Position numbers and translations under genes: made by a program. Positions 1 to 9,734 of a stretch of 43,331 nucleotides of DNA are shown here, piece after piece (position 1 is the first letter of the stretch; the number at the start of each line of letters is the position of its first letter). Below the pieces are notes generated by a model that saw only the letters and a program-made list of their open reading frames with translations, made no database searches and was not told where the DNA came from. Location of the stretch: NCBI GenBank assembly GCA_017640485.1, contig JAEPQP010000010.1, positions 1-43,331 of the forward strand, in the 5' to 3' direction. This DNA comes from Phycisphaerales bacterium (GTDB lineage: Bacteria; Planctomycetota; Phycisphaerae; Phycisphaerales; UBA1924).

Positions 1-2577
1 GAGAACCCGCAGTGGTACACGCAGTACACGCCGTACCAGCCCGAAACAGCGCAGGGTCGACTCGAAGCTCTGCTCAACTTCCAGACGATGGTCTGTGATC
101 TGACCGGACTCCCACTCGCCAACTCATCCATGCTCGACGAGGGAACCAGCGCCGCAGAAGCGATGGCGATGTGTGTCTCGATCCTGCGTGACAAGCGCAA
201 GACTTTCTATGTCGCGGATGATTGCCATCCCCAAACGATTGCCGTCGTGCAGACGCGTGGACGATCACTCGGGGTGACCATCGAGGTTGGCGCGGTCGAA
301 TCATTTGATCTGACAAACCCCGATGCAGCAGGGGTGCTGGTCTCGTATCCAACAACCGACGGCCGCGTTGAGTGCTACGCCAAAATGACGGACGACGCAC
401 ACGCCAACGGCATGATGGTGGTCGCAGCTGCGGATCTGCTGGGACTCACGCTCCTCACCCCACCCGGTGAATGGGGTGAGAAGGGCGCGGACATCGTCGT
501 GGGGAGCGCCCAGCGCTTTGGTGTCCCGATGGGGTTCGGCGGCCCGCACGCAGGGTTCATGGCGACCCGCGAAGAGTATGTCCGCAAAATGCCAGGTCGC
601 TTGGTTGGTGTCTCCGTTGATTCCCACGGCAAACCTGCGCTGCGTCTCGCCGTCCAGACTCGCGAGCAGCACATCAAACGGGACCGCGCAACCAGCAACA
701 TCTGTACTGCACAGGTCCTCCTCGCGGTCATGGCCTCCATGTACGGGGTCTACCACGGCCCGGATGGTCTGACCGAAATCGCACAAGAAATCCATTTCAT
801 GACCCAAGCACTCCGTGTCGGTCTCTTGGACGCCGGTCACGAGATTGGTGAAGATCTGGTCTTCGACACGCTTAGGGTCAAGGTGAGCGGTGATGCCGGG
901 AAAGTCCTCCAAGCAGCTCGGGATCGCAGAATCAATCTCAGGGATTACAACGACGGCACCCTCGGGATCACACTGGACGAAACATCGGACGAATCCCTGT
1001 TCAATGATCTGCTTGAATCGTTTGGTGCGAGTGGGTCTTACGAAGAACTGCTCGCTCGCGCAAGCACCGACATGCCCGAAGCGTTTGCTCGCAAGAGTGC
1101 ATTCATGACGCATGAGGTCTTCAATTCGCACCGATCCGAGACCGAGATGCTTCGGTACATCTCGGAGCTCCAGTCGCGTGAACTCTCACTGGCGCACTCG
1201 ATGATCCCGCTCGGATCCTGCACGATGAAACTCAACGCGACCAGCGAGATGATCCCGGTCAGTTGGCGCGAGTTCGCGCACATGCACCCGTTCGCACCCG
1301 CGGACCAGTGCCTAGGGTACTTTGAACTCTTCGAGCAGCTCGAAGCTTGGCTCGCAGAGATCACCGGGTTCGAAGCGGTCTCGTTGATGCCCAACGCGGG
1401 ATCACAGGGTGAATACGCCGGTCTTCTCGCGATCCGCGGGTACCACGAGAGTCGATGGGACACATCGCGGAATGTCTGTCTGATCCCAACAAGCGCCCAC
1501 GGCACCAACCCGGCATCCGCAGTGATCGCCGGGATGAAGGTCGTCCCTGTCAAGGTCGATGAATCGGGAACGATTGTCTTCGAAGATCTGGTTGCTCAAG
1601 CCGAGAAGCATAAAGACTCGCTCGCAGCCGCGATGATCACCTACCCATCGACCTGTGGTGTATTCGATGACTCGATCCGCGAGATGATCGATGTCGTCCA
1701 TGACAACGGCGGATTGGTGTACCTCGACGGAGCCAACATGAACGCTCAGGTCGGTCTGTGTCGACCCGGAGACTACGGCGCTGATGTCTGTCACCTCAAC
1801 CTGCACAAGACCTTCTGCATCCCCCACGGCGGTGGCGGACCCGGAATGGGACCGATCGGAGTCAACAGCAAGCTCCGCCCGTTCCTCCCGACACACCCCG
1901 TCCGCAACCCCGCGACCGGTGGCTCCCATGGAGCGGGTCCCGTCAGCGCGGCTCCAGAAGGGTCCGCGAGTATCCTCCCGATCTCATGGGTCTACATCGC
2001 GCTCATGGGGAAACGCGGTTTGACGCAAGCATCCGAAGTCGCGATCCTCAGCGCCAACTACATGGCCGAGCGTTTGAAGGATCACTACGACATCCTCTTC
2101 CGCGGCTCACGCGGCCGCGTCGCGCACGAGTTTGTGATGGATTGCCGAGCGTTCAAGAAGAGCGCCGGGATCGAGATCGATGACATCGCGAAGCGCCTGA
2201 TCGACTTCGGGTTCCACGCGCCAACCATGAGCTGGCCAGTCCCCGGAACCCTGATGGTGGAGCCGACCGAAAGCGAATCCAAAGCCGAGCTGGATCGGTT
2301 CTGTGATGCACTCATCAAGATCCGCGAAGAGATCCGCCAGATTGAGGAAGGCACATTCCCCCGCGAAGACAACCCGCTGAAAGGCGCGCCGCACTCGATC
2401 GAAGCGGTTGGGGCCGACGAATGGACACACTCTTACTCGCGAGAAACAGCCGCATATCCAGCGGAATACCTCCGGAGATTCAAGTTCTGGGCTCCAGTCG
2501 GACGCGTTGATAATCCGTACGGAGATCGGAACCTCGTGTGTTCATGCCCGAGTGTTGATGAGGTCTGCGAATCCTGA
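1..2577 (+). CDS. gcvP: Glycine dehydrogenase (decarboxylating), P protein of the glycine cleavage system (5' partial)
   Basis: PLP-dependent P protein, which decarboxylates glycine and passes the aminomethyl group to the lipoyl H protein in one-carbon metabolism. The frame is open from base 1 (E-N-P-Q-W-Y-T-Q), so the N-terminus, probably about 100 residues, lies outside the window. The first ATG at 88 is internal. Both halves of the long-form enzyme are fused in one chain: the N-terminal half carries [17 protein letters not shown], and the C-terminal half carries [15 protein letters not shown] followed by the PLP-lysine motif NLHKTF (Lys codon at 1807) and the glycine-rich HGGGGPG. The gene ends in TGA and converges on the minus-strand gene ending at 2629. 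The family assignment is secure. Confidence 0.97.
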   Translation, partial: ENPQWYTQYTPYQPETAQGRLEALLNFQTMVCDLTGLPLANSSMLDEGTSAAEAMAMCVSILRDKRKTFYVADDCHPQTIAVVQTRGRSLGVTIEVGAVESFDLTNPDAAGVLVSYPTTDGRVECYAKMTDDAHANGMMVVAAADLLGLTLLTPPGEWGEKGADIVVGSAQRFGVPMGFGGPHAGFMATREEYVRKMPGRLVGVSVDSHGKPALRLAVQTREQHIKRDRATSNICTAQVLLAVMASMYGVYHGPDGLTEIAQEIHFMTQALRVGLLDAGHEIGEDLVFDTLRVKVSGDAGKVLQAARDRRINLRDYNDGTLGITLDETSDESLFNDLLESFGASGSYEELLARASTDMPEAFARKSAFMTHEVFNSHRSETEMLRYISELQSRELSLAHSMIPLGSCTMKLNATSEMIPVSWREFAHMHPFAPADQCLGYFELFEQLEAWLAEITGFEAVSLMPNAGSQGEYAGLLAIRGYHESRWDTSRNVCLIPTSAHGTNPASAVIAGMKVVPVKVDESGTIVFEDLVAQAEKHKDSLAAAMITYPSTCGVFDDSIREMIDVVHDNGGLVYLDGANMNAQVGLCRPGDYGADVCHLNLHKTFCIPHGGGGPGMGPIGVNSKLRPFLPTHPVRNPATGGSHGAGPVSAAPEGSASILPISWVYIALMGKRGLTQASEVAILSANYMAERLKDHYDILFRGSRGRVAHEFVMDCRAFKKSAGIEIDDIAKRLIDFGFHAPTMSWPVPGTLMVEPTESESKAELDRFCDALIKIREEIRQIEEGTFPREDNPLKGAPHSIEAVGADEWTHSYSRETAAYPAEYLRRFKFWAPVGRVDNPYGDRNLVCSCPSVDEVCES

Positions 2578-2628
2578 TTCAGCATGTTCGATGAGACTGG
2601 GATCCGATGGCACCATTGGTGCTGTGAT

Positions 2629-3300
2629 TTACAAAGCAGTTGACCGCTCTGTGTGCATTGTGTTCAGATCACGCTGCAGGGTCTGCATGGATCTGCCATC
2701 GATCACGATGGATTCTTTGTAGCTGCTCTGTGCGCTGATGTAGAGCCTGAAGTATCCGAAGCCGTGGGGGACAAACGCGAGATCGAACATCTGGCTCGGT
2801 ATCGGGTCAGGATTTCCGTAAGGGTCGGATTGAGCCGTGAGTATCTCAACGATCGTGTCAAAGCGGTTGGATCCAGACGACATCTGGGTCAGGAACCAGA
2901 TCCCAGAGAGCACCATATCCAACCCGACGGCAAGCATAAACGCACGCGTAGTCAGTTCAATCGCGGGCTCTGTATACAGCGTCGCAAAGATGCACACGCC
3001 GGATCCGAGGATCGATTGGATGACGAGAACCGCACTCGGGACTGACGCGAATCTGGTCAGTGTCTTCGAGGATTCATTGGTCTTTGTTATCCCATCCGGT
3101 GACAACAAGTAGCAACTCGATGGTTTGATGTTCCATAGGAGTTCGGAGATAAAGACAAAGCCGATCGTCAGCAGCACACCCGACATCAGGAGCCCGGCCG
3201 CTTCGAGCACAGGCTGGAAGATCTTCGCAAAGAGCATGTACGGCACGATCGCGATGAGGTAGATCAACGCTCTCGAATGAAATGGGCCAATTGAATCCAT
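2629..3300 (-). CDS. Hypothetical multi-pass membrane protein
   Basis: No family recognised. The 223-residue product has about four hydrophobic segments (roughly residues 12-27, 34-56, 88-110 and 118-138). They are followed by a polar C-terminal domain of about 85 residues that probably faces the cytoplasm or periplasm. The ATG at 3300 has a GGAG Shine-Dalgarno nine bases upstream, inside an inverted repeat. It lies 35 bases after the secreted-protein gene ending at 3336, and the two may be co-transcribed. Base composition is somewhat more AT-rich than the neighbours. The length, start signal and membrane topology support a real gene; function is unknown. Confidence 0.7.
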   Translation of the reverse strand: MDSIGPFHSRALIYLIAIVPYMLFAKIFQPVLEAAGLLMSGVLLTIGFVFISELLWNIKPSSCYLLSPDGITKTNESSKTLTRFASVPSAVLVIQSILGSGVCIFATLYTEPAIELTTRAFMLAVGLDMVLSGIWFLTQMSSGSNRFDTIVEILTAQSDPYGNPDPIPSQMFDLAFVPHGFGYFRLYISAQSSYKESIVIDGRSMQTLQRDLNTMHTERSTAL

Positions 3301-3306
3301 CGAAAC

Positions 3307-3328
3307 ATACTCCGGTCAGACCGAGTAT
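3307..3328 (-). repeat. Inverted repeat overlapping the ribosome binding site of the 2629-3300 gene
   Basis: ATACTC (3307-3312) and GAGTAT (3323-3328) form the outer stem, extended inward by CGG/CCG with one bulged base. On the minus strand the GGAG Shine-Dalgarno of the downstream gene (plus-strand 3310-3313) lies in one arm. The structure sits between two minus-strand genes and has no U-run, so it is not a classical terminator. It may control translation or bind a protein. Confidence 0.45.
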
Positions 3329-3335
3329 AGACGAT

Positions 3336-4337
3336 TTACTGTGGTCCCGTATCACAATCCGCCGTGAAGCTTTGGCAGCAAAGCTGAAGGTTCGCATCCA
3401 GATCATTGTCCGCAATCGCATAATCAACGAACAACGCGGAGGTTGAAGCCGCAGCTGCTAGAGCCCCCGCCGCGAGCACCGCTTTGATGCACGCCGAAGC
3501 ACCGATGAGACCGATGATCGGAATCGCGGCTCCAGCCAAGCATGCAGCACTCCCCGCGATCATGATCCCAGTGATAGACGCGAGCCGGACAGCATTTGAG
3601 GTCGCTGCCGTATCACGCTGCGACTGCCACTGAGCCATCGCTCCGCTCACGCAATCCTCATACGGGGTGGTCGCGTCGGGACCCGGTTCGATTGGGCCGT
3701 CCATACCCAAGATCTGGAGCAGTTCGGGGTTGGCTTCAACAAACTTGTTGTATTCAGAAAGTGTGTATTGGTATACAGGGACAATCTCACGGATGCGCGC
3801 CCCATCCTCATCATCCCATTGGTTGACCGTGCCGTAAAAATAAATCTGCCCGTGGTTGGTGGTGATGGAAGCGACAACCCCAAGCATATTCGCTGATCGA
3901 GCTGCAAATAGATCACGAATATCCTGCGAGATCTCCGGTTGATCGAACTCTGCTTCAACAATGAGCGCAAACTCGATCGCGAAGGTATGCCCCTCGATCG
4001 TGTGCCCGTTTCGGATCAGATCGGTTGTGTCACTGTTGAGCTCCGTATCGAGGATGTATGCATCGGTTTGGAATGGGACATCAAACAGATCCTCGTATGC
4101 TTTTTTCCAGAAACTCCCAAACTCGCGGTACGGCAGTGGCTGGATCCCGAACGCATTGTCAACAGAGATCCCTGTCGCGACCGCGTTCAATGCATCAGCC
4201 ACCTGCTCGCCCGTCGACGCGAGCGGCTGCACCGGTTCATCGGCAATCGCAGCCGACGCGCGAAAGCTCGGGAGGACAAATGCATTGATGAGAAGAAGGA
4301 CAGCGAAAATCGAGTTGGCCGAGTGTCTGAGTTTCAT
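3336..4337 (-). CDS. Hypothetical secreted protein with hydrophobic Ala/Gly-rich C-terminal segment
   Basis: The 333-residue product starts with a typical Sec signal peptide (basic MKLRHS, hydrophobic core, cleavage probably after ASA near residue 29). The middle, residues 40-230, is a soluble domain not recognised. It is followed by a long hydrophobic Ala/Gly/Ile-rich stretch (about 245-308), which may be one or two membrane hairpins, and a Cys-containing tail (LCCQSFTADCDTGPQ). The ATG at 4337 directly precedes the signal peptide. It is the first gene of a possible pair with the membrane protein at 2629-3300. Function is unknown. Confidence 0.7.
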   Translation of the reverse strand: MKLRHSANSIFAVLLLINAFVLPSFRASAAIADEPVQPLASTGEQVADALNAVATGISVDNAFGIQPLPYREFGSFWKKAYEDLFDVPFQTDAYILDTELNSDTTDLIRNGHTIEGHTFAIEFALIVEAEFDQPEISQDIRDLFAARSANMLGVVASITTNHGQIYFYGTVNQWDDEDGARIREIVPVYQYTLSEYNKFVEANPELLQILGMDGPIEPGPDATTPYEDCVSGAMAQWQSQRDTAATSNAVRLASITGIMIAGSAACLAGAAIPIIGLIGASACIKAVLAAGALAAAASTSALFVDYAIADNDLDANLQLCCQSFTADCDTGPQ

Positions 4338-4596
4338 GGCGAGCTTTCAGAGTGGGAACACAAGTCCATGATCACGCTACACAACGACTGGTGAACCATG
4401 AACCAACTCGATACTACAACCAATCAAACAAAACTCATAGAACAAACCCGAATTCGGGGATCGGGAAAACTCCGGATTCAACGAGACGGGTCATCTGTGA
4501 CTCGTGAGCACACAGATTATCAGTCATTGAATGCGATCAAATGTTGCTCATTCGTATGCTACTCAACAACTCAGATGTGTTCGGCTGACAACTCAA
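4338..4596. other. 259-base intergenic region with a perfect 12-base palindrome
   Basis: This is the largest gap between genes in the window, lying between two minus-strand genes. It is AT-richer than its surroundings and has no convincing reading frame. I looked here for remains of the missing asparaginase C-terminal domain and saw none. The only structure found is the perfect palindrome CCCGAATTCGGG at 4447-4458, a possible protein-binding site upstream of the secreted-protein gene. Confidence 0.4.
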
Positions 4597-5160
4597 TCAT
4601 GAGCCCGGAAGCACAAAGGTCCCTCGCTCACGATCCTTCACCGGACCCGGGAACTTGAGCGCTTTCGCGTGGGCGACTACATACACACCAGGATCGAGCA
4701 CCGTCGCGGCGAAGATCGACTCATTGAGATTCTGAAGCGCATCCGATCGCTTCATCTCAAAGGGGCGCATCGCGCCGGTGAGAATCACCGGGACAGTCAG
4801 CTGTTGATCCGCGGCTGCATTATCCATAAGCGCCTTGTGCAACCATTCCCCTGTCTCGCAGAGCGTATCGGTGCCATGCAGAATGATGACCCCTCGGCAT
4901 CCGTTGGGATCTGTGAGCGGGTCATCGGTCGAGGGACCAATCACCAGTTTCACAGCATCGAGGATCCTGGAGCGGTCCGCATCGGTCAGATCCAGCGAAT
5001 CTTTCTGCATCAACTGGAGCGTGTTGACCTGGGTATCTTCCAGACGGAGTAGCCTGAGCATCTCCTGGACGATGCTGGAGCGATTCGAGAGGGTCCCGGC
5101 GTGCTCATCGTAGGTTTTCTCGATGGTTCCGCCGGTTGAGATGAGCGTGATCTGACGCAT
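4597..5160 (-). CDS. Asparaginase, N-terminal domain only
   Basis: The product resembles type I/II L-asparaginase, which hydrolyses asparagine to aspartate and ammonia. It begins with the first catalytic Thr motif (STGGTIEKTY) and carries the second catalytic motif (LHGTDTLCET), then VILTGAMRP and NLNESIFAA, all in the normal order of the N-terminal domain. It ends at 187 residues, whereas classical enzymes have about 330 and a separate C-terminal domain. Stand-alone N-domain asparaginases are known as a small family, so this is probably intact and not degraded, but activity is uncertain. The ATG at 5160 has no clear Shine-Dalgarno. The gene diverges from the sulfotransferase gene at 5268. 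Confidence 0.85.
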   Translation of the reverse strand: MRQITLISTGGTIEKTYDEHAGTLSNRSSIVQEMLRLLRLEDTQVNTLQLMQKDSLDLTDADRSRILDAVKLVIGPSTDDPLTDPNGCRGVIILHGTDTLCETGEWLHKALMDNAAADQQLTVPVILTGAMRPFEMKRSDALQNLNESIFAATVLDPGVYVVAHAKALKFPGPVKDRERGTFVLPGS

Positions 5161-5267
5161 AGGGATAAGGTTATGCCGACGAATAGCCGATGTTTGGTGC
5201 TTGCGACGGGTTGATCTGTGATTTGTGGATCATCTGTTTGGTGATAGTTTGTGATTGGAGGACGCGG

Positions 5268-6779
5268 ATGCCCGCGATGAGTACAAAGGATGCGTTCGAC
5301 CAGGCGCGCGTGATGTACGATCAGGGCGCGTACCGCGCGGCTTATCGGACGACGAATCAACTCTACTCCAAGAACCCGCACTTCCCACCGATCGTCGCGC
5401 TGCATGTTGCCGTGTTGCTGCGTTTGCAGCGCCCAGAAGACGGGATCCGGATCGCGATGCGTTCACTCCGGCACATCACCAACAAGCCGCACCGGACCGC
5501 CGTCCTCAATACGCTCAGCGAGGGATTGACGCAGACCGGGAATCTGGACGACGCGATCGACTTGCTCCGCAAAGAGATTGAGAACCAGCCCGGCGTGAGT
5601 TCGCTCATTTCCAACCTCGGCCATGTGCTGCTTATCGGCGGGAAGAAAGAAGAAGCGGTCAAAGTCGCCGAGCAAGCGCAGAACGAGGGTCAGATGTCGC
5701 TGTCCATCGCGGCGGTCTTTGGACGAGCGGTCCTCAGGACCGATCGCATGCAGGAAGGCATCGAGCTCATCGAATCTCAGCTCGAGAGCACCGACAATCC
5801 ATCTAAAGCGGCGCTGGGTCGTGCATACAACGCGCTGGGGCATTTGTATGATCGCGCTGGTCGGTACAGCGACGCAATGGAAGCATTCACCAAAGCCAAT
5901 GACCAGGTCCCCGCCGTCTATCAAGATGCTCGGATCGTGTCACAAGTCGAGAGCATCAAACAGCACTGGACGCCAGATCAGTTTGAAGGATTTGATCGCC
6001 CCGCGACAGGAACTCCGCGCCCAATCTTTATTGTCGGGATGCCGCGCTCCGGGACTACACTCACCGAGCAGATCCTTGATGCGCATCCCATGTGCCACGG
6101 TGCAGGTGAACTCGGATTGATCTCCGAACTTTTCCGTCAGGTCGCGCCAGATCGCGATCGACCATTCCATGCTGGGCCCAAGGACTATGACCCGAAGCGG
6201 ATTTCGGAGCTCGCGAAGATCTACCGCCGTGAAACGCTTGCACTCGCCGACAACCCATCCGTGGAGATCATCACCGACAAAGCCCCGATGAACTTCTGGT
6301 ACCTTGGACTGATCACGCTCGCGTTCCCCGACGCGAAGATTATCCACTGTACGCGCGAGCCCCGCGATAACTGCCTGTCATGCTTCTTCCAAGCACTCAA
6401 CCCCGGACATTCGTACAGCTTTGATCTCCGCAACTGCGGGCTCTTCTACCGCCACTACCACGATGTGATGACCCACTACACACAGCTCCTCGCTGATGAG
6501 CGGGTGGGGGTCCCGATGTTCGAGAATCAATACGAGTCCACAGTCGCGGACCAAGAGGGTAAAACACGCAAACTCCTCGACTTTGTCGGTCTTGAGTTTG
6601 ACGAACGCTGCCTGAACTTCCATGAATCTGGACGCGTCGCGTTGACGCTGAGCAACGATCAGGTCCGTCAGCCGATGTACGCAACCTCAACCAAGCGTTA
6701 CGAGCGCTACGCAGGTCAAATTGATGCGCTCCTAGAAGGTCTCGGTGATATTGTTGCTGAGCAGAGTACAAACAACTAA
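5268..6779 (+). CDS. TPR-domain sulfotransferase (1)
   Basis: The product is predicted to transfer sulfate from PAPS to an unknown acceptor. Residues 1 to about 230 are TPR-like helical repeats. The sulfotransferase domain follows, with the PAPS 5'-phosphosulfate loop IVGMPRSGTTLTEQIL near residue 255 and the 3'-phosphate motif HCTREPRDNCLSCFFQ near 360. The start ATG at 5268 was preferred because GGAGG lies six bases upstream at 5257-5261; the open frame extends back to 5190 without such a signal. The product is 503 residues. The next gene, 53 bases downstream, is a diverged relative. Substrate unknown; TPR-linked sulfotransferases are common in marine planctomycetes. Confidence 0.9.
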   Translation: MPAMSTKDAFDQARVMYDQGAYRAAYRTTNQLYSKNPHFPPIVALHVAVLLRLQRPEDGIRIAMRSLRHITNKPHRTAVLNTLSEGLTQTGNLDDAIDLLRKEIENQPGVSSLISNLGHVLLIGGKKEEAVKVAEQAQNEGQMSLSIAAVFGRAVLRTDRMQEGIELIESQLESTDNPSKAALGRAYNALGHLYDRAGRYSDAMEAFTKANDQVPAVYQDARIVSQVESIKQHWTPDQFEGFDRPATGTPRPIFIVGMPRSGTTLTEQILDAHPMCHGAGELGLISELFRQVAPDRDRPFHAGPKDYDPKRISELAKIYRRETLALADNPSVEIITDKAPMNFWYLGLITLAFPDAKIIHCTREPRDNCLSCFFQALNPGHSYSFDLRNCGLFYRHYHDVMTHYTQLLADERVGVPMFENQYESTVADQEGKTRKLLDFVGLEFDERCLNFHESGRVALTLSNDQVRQPMYATSTKRYERYAGQIDALLEGLGDIVAEQSTNN

Positions 6780-6832
6780 ACGCGGACCCGGACCCAATCC
6801 AGCCGCAAGCATATAGAGCGAGCACACATACC

Positions 6833-8371
6833 ATGTACCCAAGCCAACAGATGAATCCACAACAGAGCGCCGACACGCCCAAGGACTTCTTTGAGCAAGC
6901 CAAGAAACTGCTCGCGGTGGGGGATGTGTTCGAAGCATCCAAACGGGCGGGGAAGCTGCGCTCGTATTTCCCTGAAGAGCCCCCAATCCTCGCGATCCAC
7001 GGCTTCGCGCTCGCAAAGCTTGGTATCCACAACCAAGCACTCAACGACATGCGAGCATCCTCGGCGCTCACGCTCAAAGCACTCGAGGAGGGTGATGAAG
7101 AGAACCCGGCTCGCCCGCGGATCGTTGACCAGTACCTGCATCTCCAGTCAGAGATCGGGCGTACCCTGATCGCGCTCGGCGAGTACGAAGATGCCCGTGA
7201 AGAGATCCAGAGTGGTTTGGATATGGACCCCGACCGGACCGATGTCGTCTGCGCGATGGCCGAGCTCGAATCCGCGATGGGCAATACCGAAAAAGCAATC
7301 GAGATCATCGAGGACGCGGTCGACCGTAAACTCGATGAAGTTGATCTGCACATCTCGCTCGCGTTGGTTCTCGAGCAAGCCGAGAGCTTCGACAAAGAAC
7401 GAGCCGAATCATGCGCCCAGCAGCTCGCAAAGCACAGCGACAGCGTCGGGATCCTCGCGGGTCAACTGATGGATGTGCTGCGTGCGCACGGGCGGCTCTG
7501 TGACCTGCTTGGACAATACGACGAAGCGTACAACTCCTTCCGGAGAGCAGCGAAACTGCGTCGAGGTGGTTTTGATCCCAAAGCGCATGCCGTCATTACA
7601 TCAAAGCTCATCCAAGGCTGGTCCGCAGAAGGCATCGACTCCCTCACCCGACCAGAGGGCGAGCACGGGAAGTCACGCGTGCTGTTCGGTGGAACACTGA
7701 AATCCGGAATCCCGGAAGCCGCTCAGTTGCTCGAGCGCCTTCCCAATACCGTCAACATCGGACCGATGGAATCGCTCGGCATGCTCTGCACCACAACGCT
7801 CAAAGCCGCCAAAGGTGTACTCCGTGCCGTGGTACCAACCCCAGAAGGACACAGGGGCGATCAGCTCAAGAAACTCGGCGGTGGTTACTCGAAGCACTGC
7901 GACCAAGTCGCACGCATGCAAGGCATGATCACGCTCGACACGCACCCACTCAACAACAACCTCATGGGATGCGTCGCGATGGCGCTGAGAGGGGTGTGCA
8001 TCATCAACTGCCGGAGAGATCCGATCGAACAATCGCTCGCGATCTTCTGCGACCCGATGCACGGCAATCACCCCTACGCCGGGGACCTGCTCGCGACCGC
8101 GTCCTATGTCAAAGACTGCGAGAGGATGATGGACCACTGGATCAAAATCCTCAACGACGAGCGGGTCGGTGCTCGCGTGATTGATGTGCAGTACAACCAA
8201 CTCCTTCAGGATCCCGGTGCCGTGCTTCGTCAGGTCGGTGAGACGCTGGAGATCGAGGTGACCGATGATATGGTCGCGGATCTTGAGCCGATGCAACCAA
8301 GCGGTCCTGGTTCACATCCATCGGAGTATGCTTCAGCGTACAAAGTACTCAGCGAGTTCTTCGCAGAGTAA
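6833..8371 (+). CDS. TPR protein with degenerate sulfotransferase domain (2)
   Basis: The 512-residue product has the same plan as its neighbours: TPR-like repeats over residues 10-260, then a sulfotransferase-like domain. The PAPS phosphosulfate loop is lost. Where the paralogues read GMPRSGTTLTE, this protein has FGGTLKSGIPEAAQLL near residue 282, without the Ser/Gly-Thr-Thr core. The 3'-phosphate region is partly kept (NCRRDPIEQSLAIF near 390). It is therefore probably not a normal sulfotransferase and may be a partner or scaffold for the enzyme encoded just upstream. The frame is intact and codon use matches its neighbours, so it does not look like a decaying pseudogene. ATG at 6833 or 6851 could be the start. 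Confidence 0.8.
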   Translation: MYPSQQMNPQQSADTPKDFFEQAKKLLAVGDVFEASKRAGKLRSYFPEEPPILAIHGFALAKLGIHNQALNDMRASSALTLKALEEGDEENPARPRIVDQYLHLQSEIGRTLIALGEYEDAREEIQSGLDMDPDRTDVVCAMAELESAMGNTEKAIEIIEDAVDRKLDEVDLHISLALVLEQAESFDKERAESCAQQLAKHSDSVGILAGQLMDVLRAHGRLCDLLGQYDEAYNSFRRAAKLRRGGFDPKAHAVITSKLIQGWSAEGIDSLTRPEGEHGKSRVLFGGTLKSGIPEAAQLLERLPNTVNIGPMESLGMLCTTTLKAAKGVLRAVVPTPEGHRGDQLKKLGGGYSKHCDQVARMQGMITLDTHPLNNNLMGCVAMALRGVCIINCRRDPIEQSLAIFCDPMHGNHPYAGDLLATASYVKDCERMMDHWIKILNDERVGARVIDVQYNQLLQDPGAVLRQVGETLEIEVTDDMVADLEPMQPSGPGSHPSEYASAYKVLSEFFAE

Positions 8372-8392
8372 GTCAACGGCTGGTCGATCATT

Positions 8393-9037
8393 TCAAACAC
8401 ACTGGCAATCGGGTTTCCCGCACCCGCCGGTCTCGCACGCCTCGGGTCGTGGGGGACGAGGCCCAAGGAACCGCTCGGTCTTCGCGTTGATGAACCACGC
8501 GTGCCGTTCGAGATGCCAGCAGTTGTAGACCGCGAGTGTGTGGATGGAGATCGGCCCATGATCCGGATGCAGCCCGGTCCGCTGCCAATCGCTTTCCTCG
8601 AGTTGGTAGAGGAACGCGATCATCCACGAGCGGATCGTGTGGATTGTTGCGATATCGCCACCGATCGGGGGACGCATCGTGGATCCCTGCGTGCAGCCAT
8701 AGATCGCTGAGTCGACAAACGCGTGCTCGTCGAAGATCGCGAATGTGGGGTTGTCCTCGGCGAACGCTTTGCGGATGCGCGTCGCAAACACCATCTCGAC
8801 ATCCGCGAGATGGCCGATGACCACACGGATCGGCCAGAGACCTATCTTCGCATCCGGAGTCCACGCTTGATCGAGCTGCTCGTCGGTCAGCTCGAACACG
8901 CGCGGGTCGATGGATTCGACACCGATCCGGAGCCGAGCGACCAGCTGATCGGTCGAGAGCGCCTCGAGTGCTTTGATCGTGGTGGGGGAGGGGTTGGTTG
9001 AAGACGGATTCGTGGATTCAGAAGTGGACTGGCTCAT
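8393..9037 (-). CDS. DinB-like (four-helix, metal-binding) protein with Cys-rich tail
   Basis: The product resembles the DinB/YfiT-like family of metal-binding four-helix proteins, often thiol-dependent transferases or hydrolases. The three expected His ligands are visible in the 214-residue form: His76 (IGHLADVE) and His175/His179 (CWHLERHAWF). The C-terminus adds CETGGCGKPDCQCV, with four Cys that could bind a further metal. The ATG at 9037 was chosen over a TTG two codons earlier. The gene lies 24 bases after the lipoprotein gene in a minus-strand group with nadB, and converges with the degenerate sulfotransferase gene. Substrate unknown. Confidence 0.75.
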   Translation of the reverse strand: MSQSTSESTNPSSTNPSPTTIKALEALSTDQLVARLRIGVESIDPRVFELTDEQLDQAWTPDAKIGLWPIRVVIGHLADVEMVFATRIRKAFAEDNPTFAIFDEHAFVDSAIYGCTQGSTMRPPIGGDIATIHTIRSWMIAFLYQLEESDWQRTGLHPDHGPISIHTLAVYNCWHLERHAWFINAKTERFLGPRPPRPEACETGGCGKPDCQCV

Positions 9038-9061
9038 GCACAAATAATAGGGACCCGGCGG

Positions 9062-9685
9062 CTACCGGACGAACCATCGGAGCTTGTAGTTCAGATCCTC
9101 GAACGACACATCAATCCCGATCCAGAGCAGGTCCTGATGTCCAGCACGCGAAACAGCCAATCGGAACAGGTTCTCCCCGATGGGTTCGATATACAGCCCC
9201 GGCGTGCTCTCGCCCATCGGCATGAAGTTGAACATCCGGTAGATATCACGCCGTCGCTTCACAAGCTCATCGAACGCGATCCCGGGATCCATCCCACGAT
9301 CAATGAACTCGTCTTTCGTGATCTGGGAGAGGATCTGCTCAGTAAACAACTCGCGTTCATCGTTCTCAAGTGCATAGATGATGTGATTCATCAAGTGCTT
9401 GATCGACTTCGCGTATAGCGTGACATTCCCGTCCTCATCCTCGGTGCGGATTTTCCCGCCGGGGACCGCGAAGATCTCGTTGATGACAGTGGGCCGAGGG
9501 GCTTGGGCCTCTCCACGCTGCTGCTGATCGAGCTTCGAGAGCAGGCTCTTCCGGCTGATCTCCTTGCGGTACGGCTTGCACCCACCCATCTGAGCAATCA
9601 ACACGATCGACAGAATTACAGCGATCGCGAAACCAAACTGGATCAGCGTCATCTTGATTGGTTGCTTCGCGCTGCGGGTCATCAT
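9062..9685 (-). CDS. Hypothetical lipoprotein
   Basis: The 207-residue product has a hydrophobic N-terminal segment (about residues 14-34) ending in AQMGGC, an acceptable lipobox. This suggests lipid attachment at Cys36 and export to the cell envelope. The rest is polar and mixed alpha/beta, ending in strand-like LLWIGIDVSFEDLNYKLRWFVR. No family was recognised. It lies between nadB (ends 9735) and the DinB-like gene in the same direction, with short gaps that suggest co-transcription. ATG at 9685, 9682 or 9652 are all possible starts. Confidence 0.65.
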   Translation of the reverse strand: MMTRSAKQPIKMTLIQFGFAIAVILSIVLIAQMGGCKPYRKEISRKSLLSKLDQQQRGEAQAPRPTVINEIFAVPGGKIRTEDEDGNVTLYAKSIKHLMNHIIYALENDERELFTEQILSQITKDEFIDRGMDPGIAFDELVKRRRDIYRMFNFMPMGESTPGLYIEPIGENLFRLAVSRAGHQDLLWIGIDVSFEDLNYKLRWFVR

Positions 9686-9734
9686 GATTCGATACGGCTC
9701 GAAAATGGATCCGGTTCTGGAGGATGGTCAGAGA

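Noticed and set aside
2608-2622. TGGCAC-CATTG-GTGC, a sigma-54-like match after gcvP
   Set aside because: It points into the end of a minus-strand gene with no plus-strand gene behind it. It shows that such matches can occur by chance.
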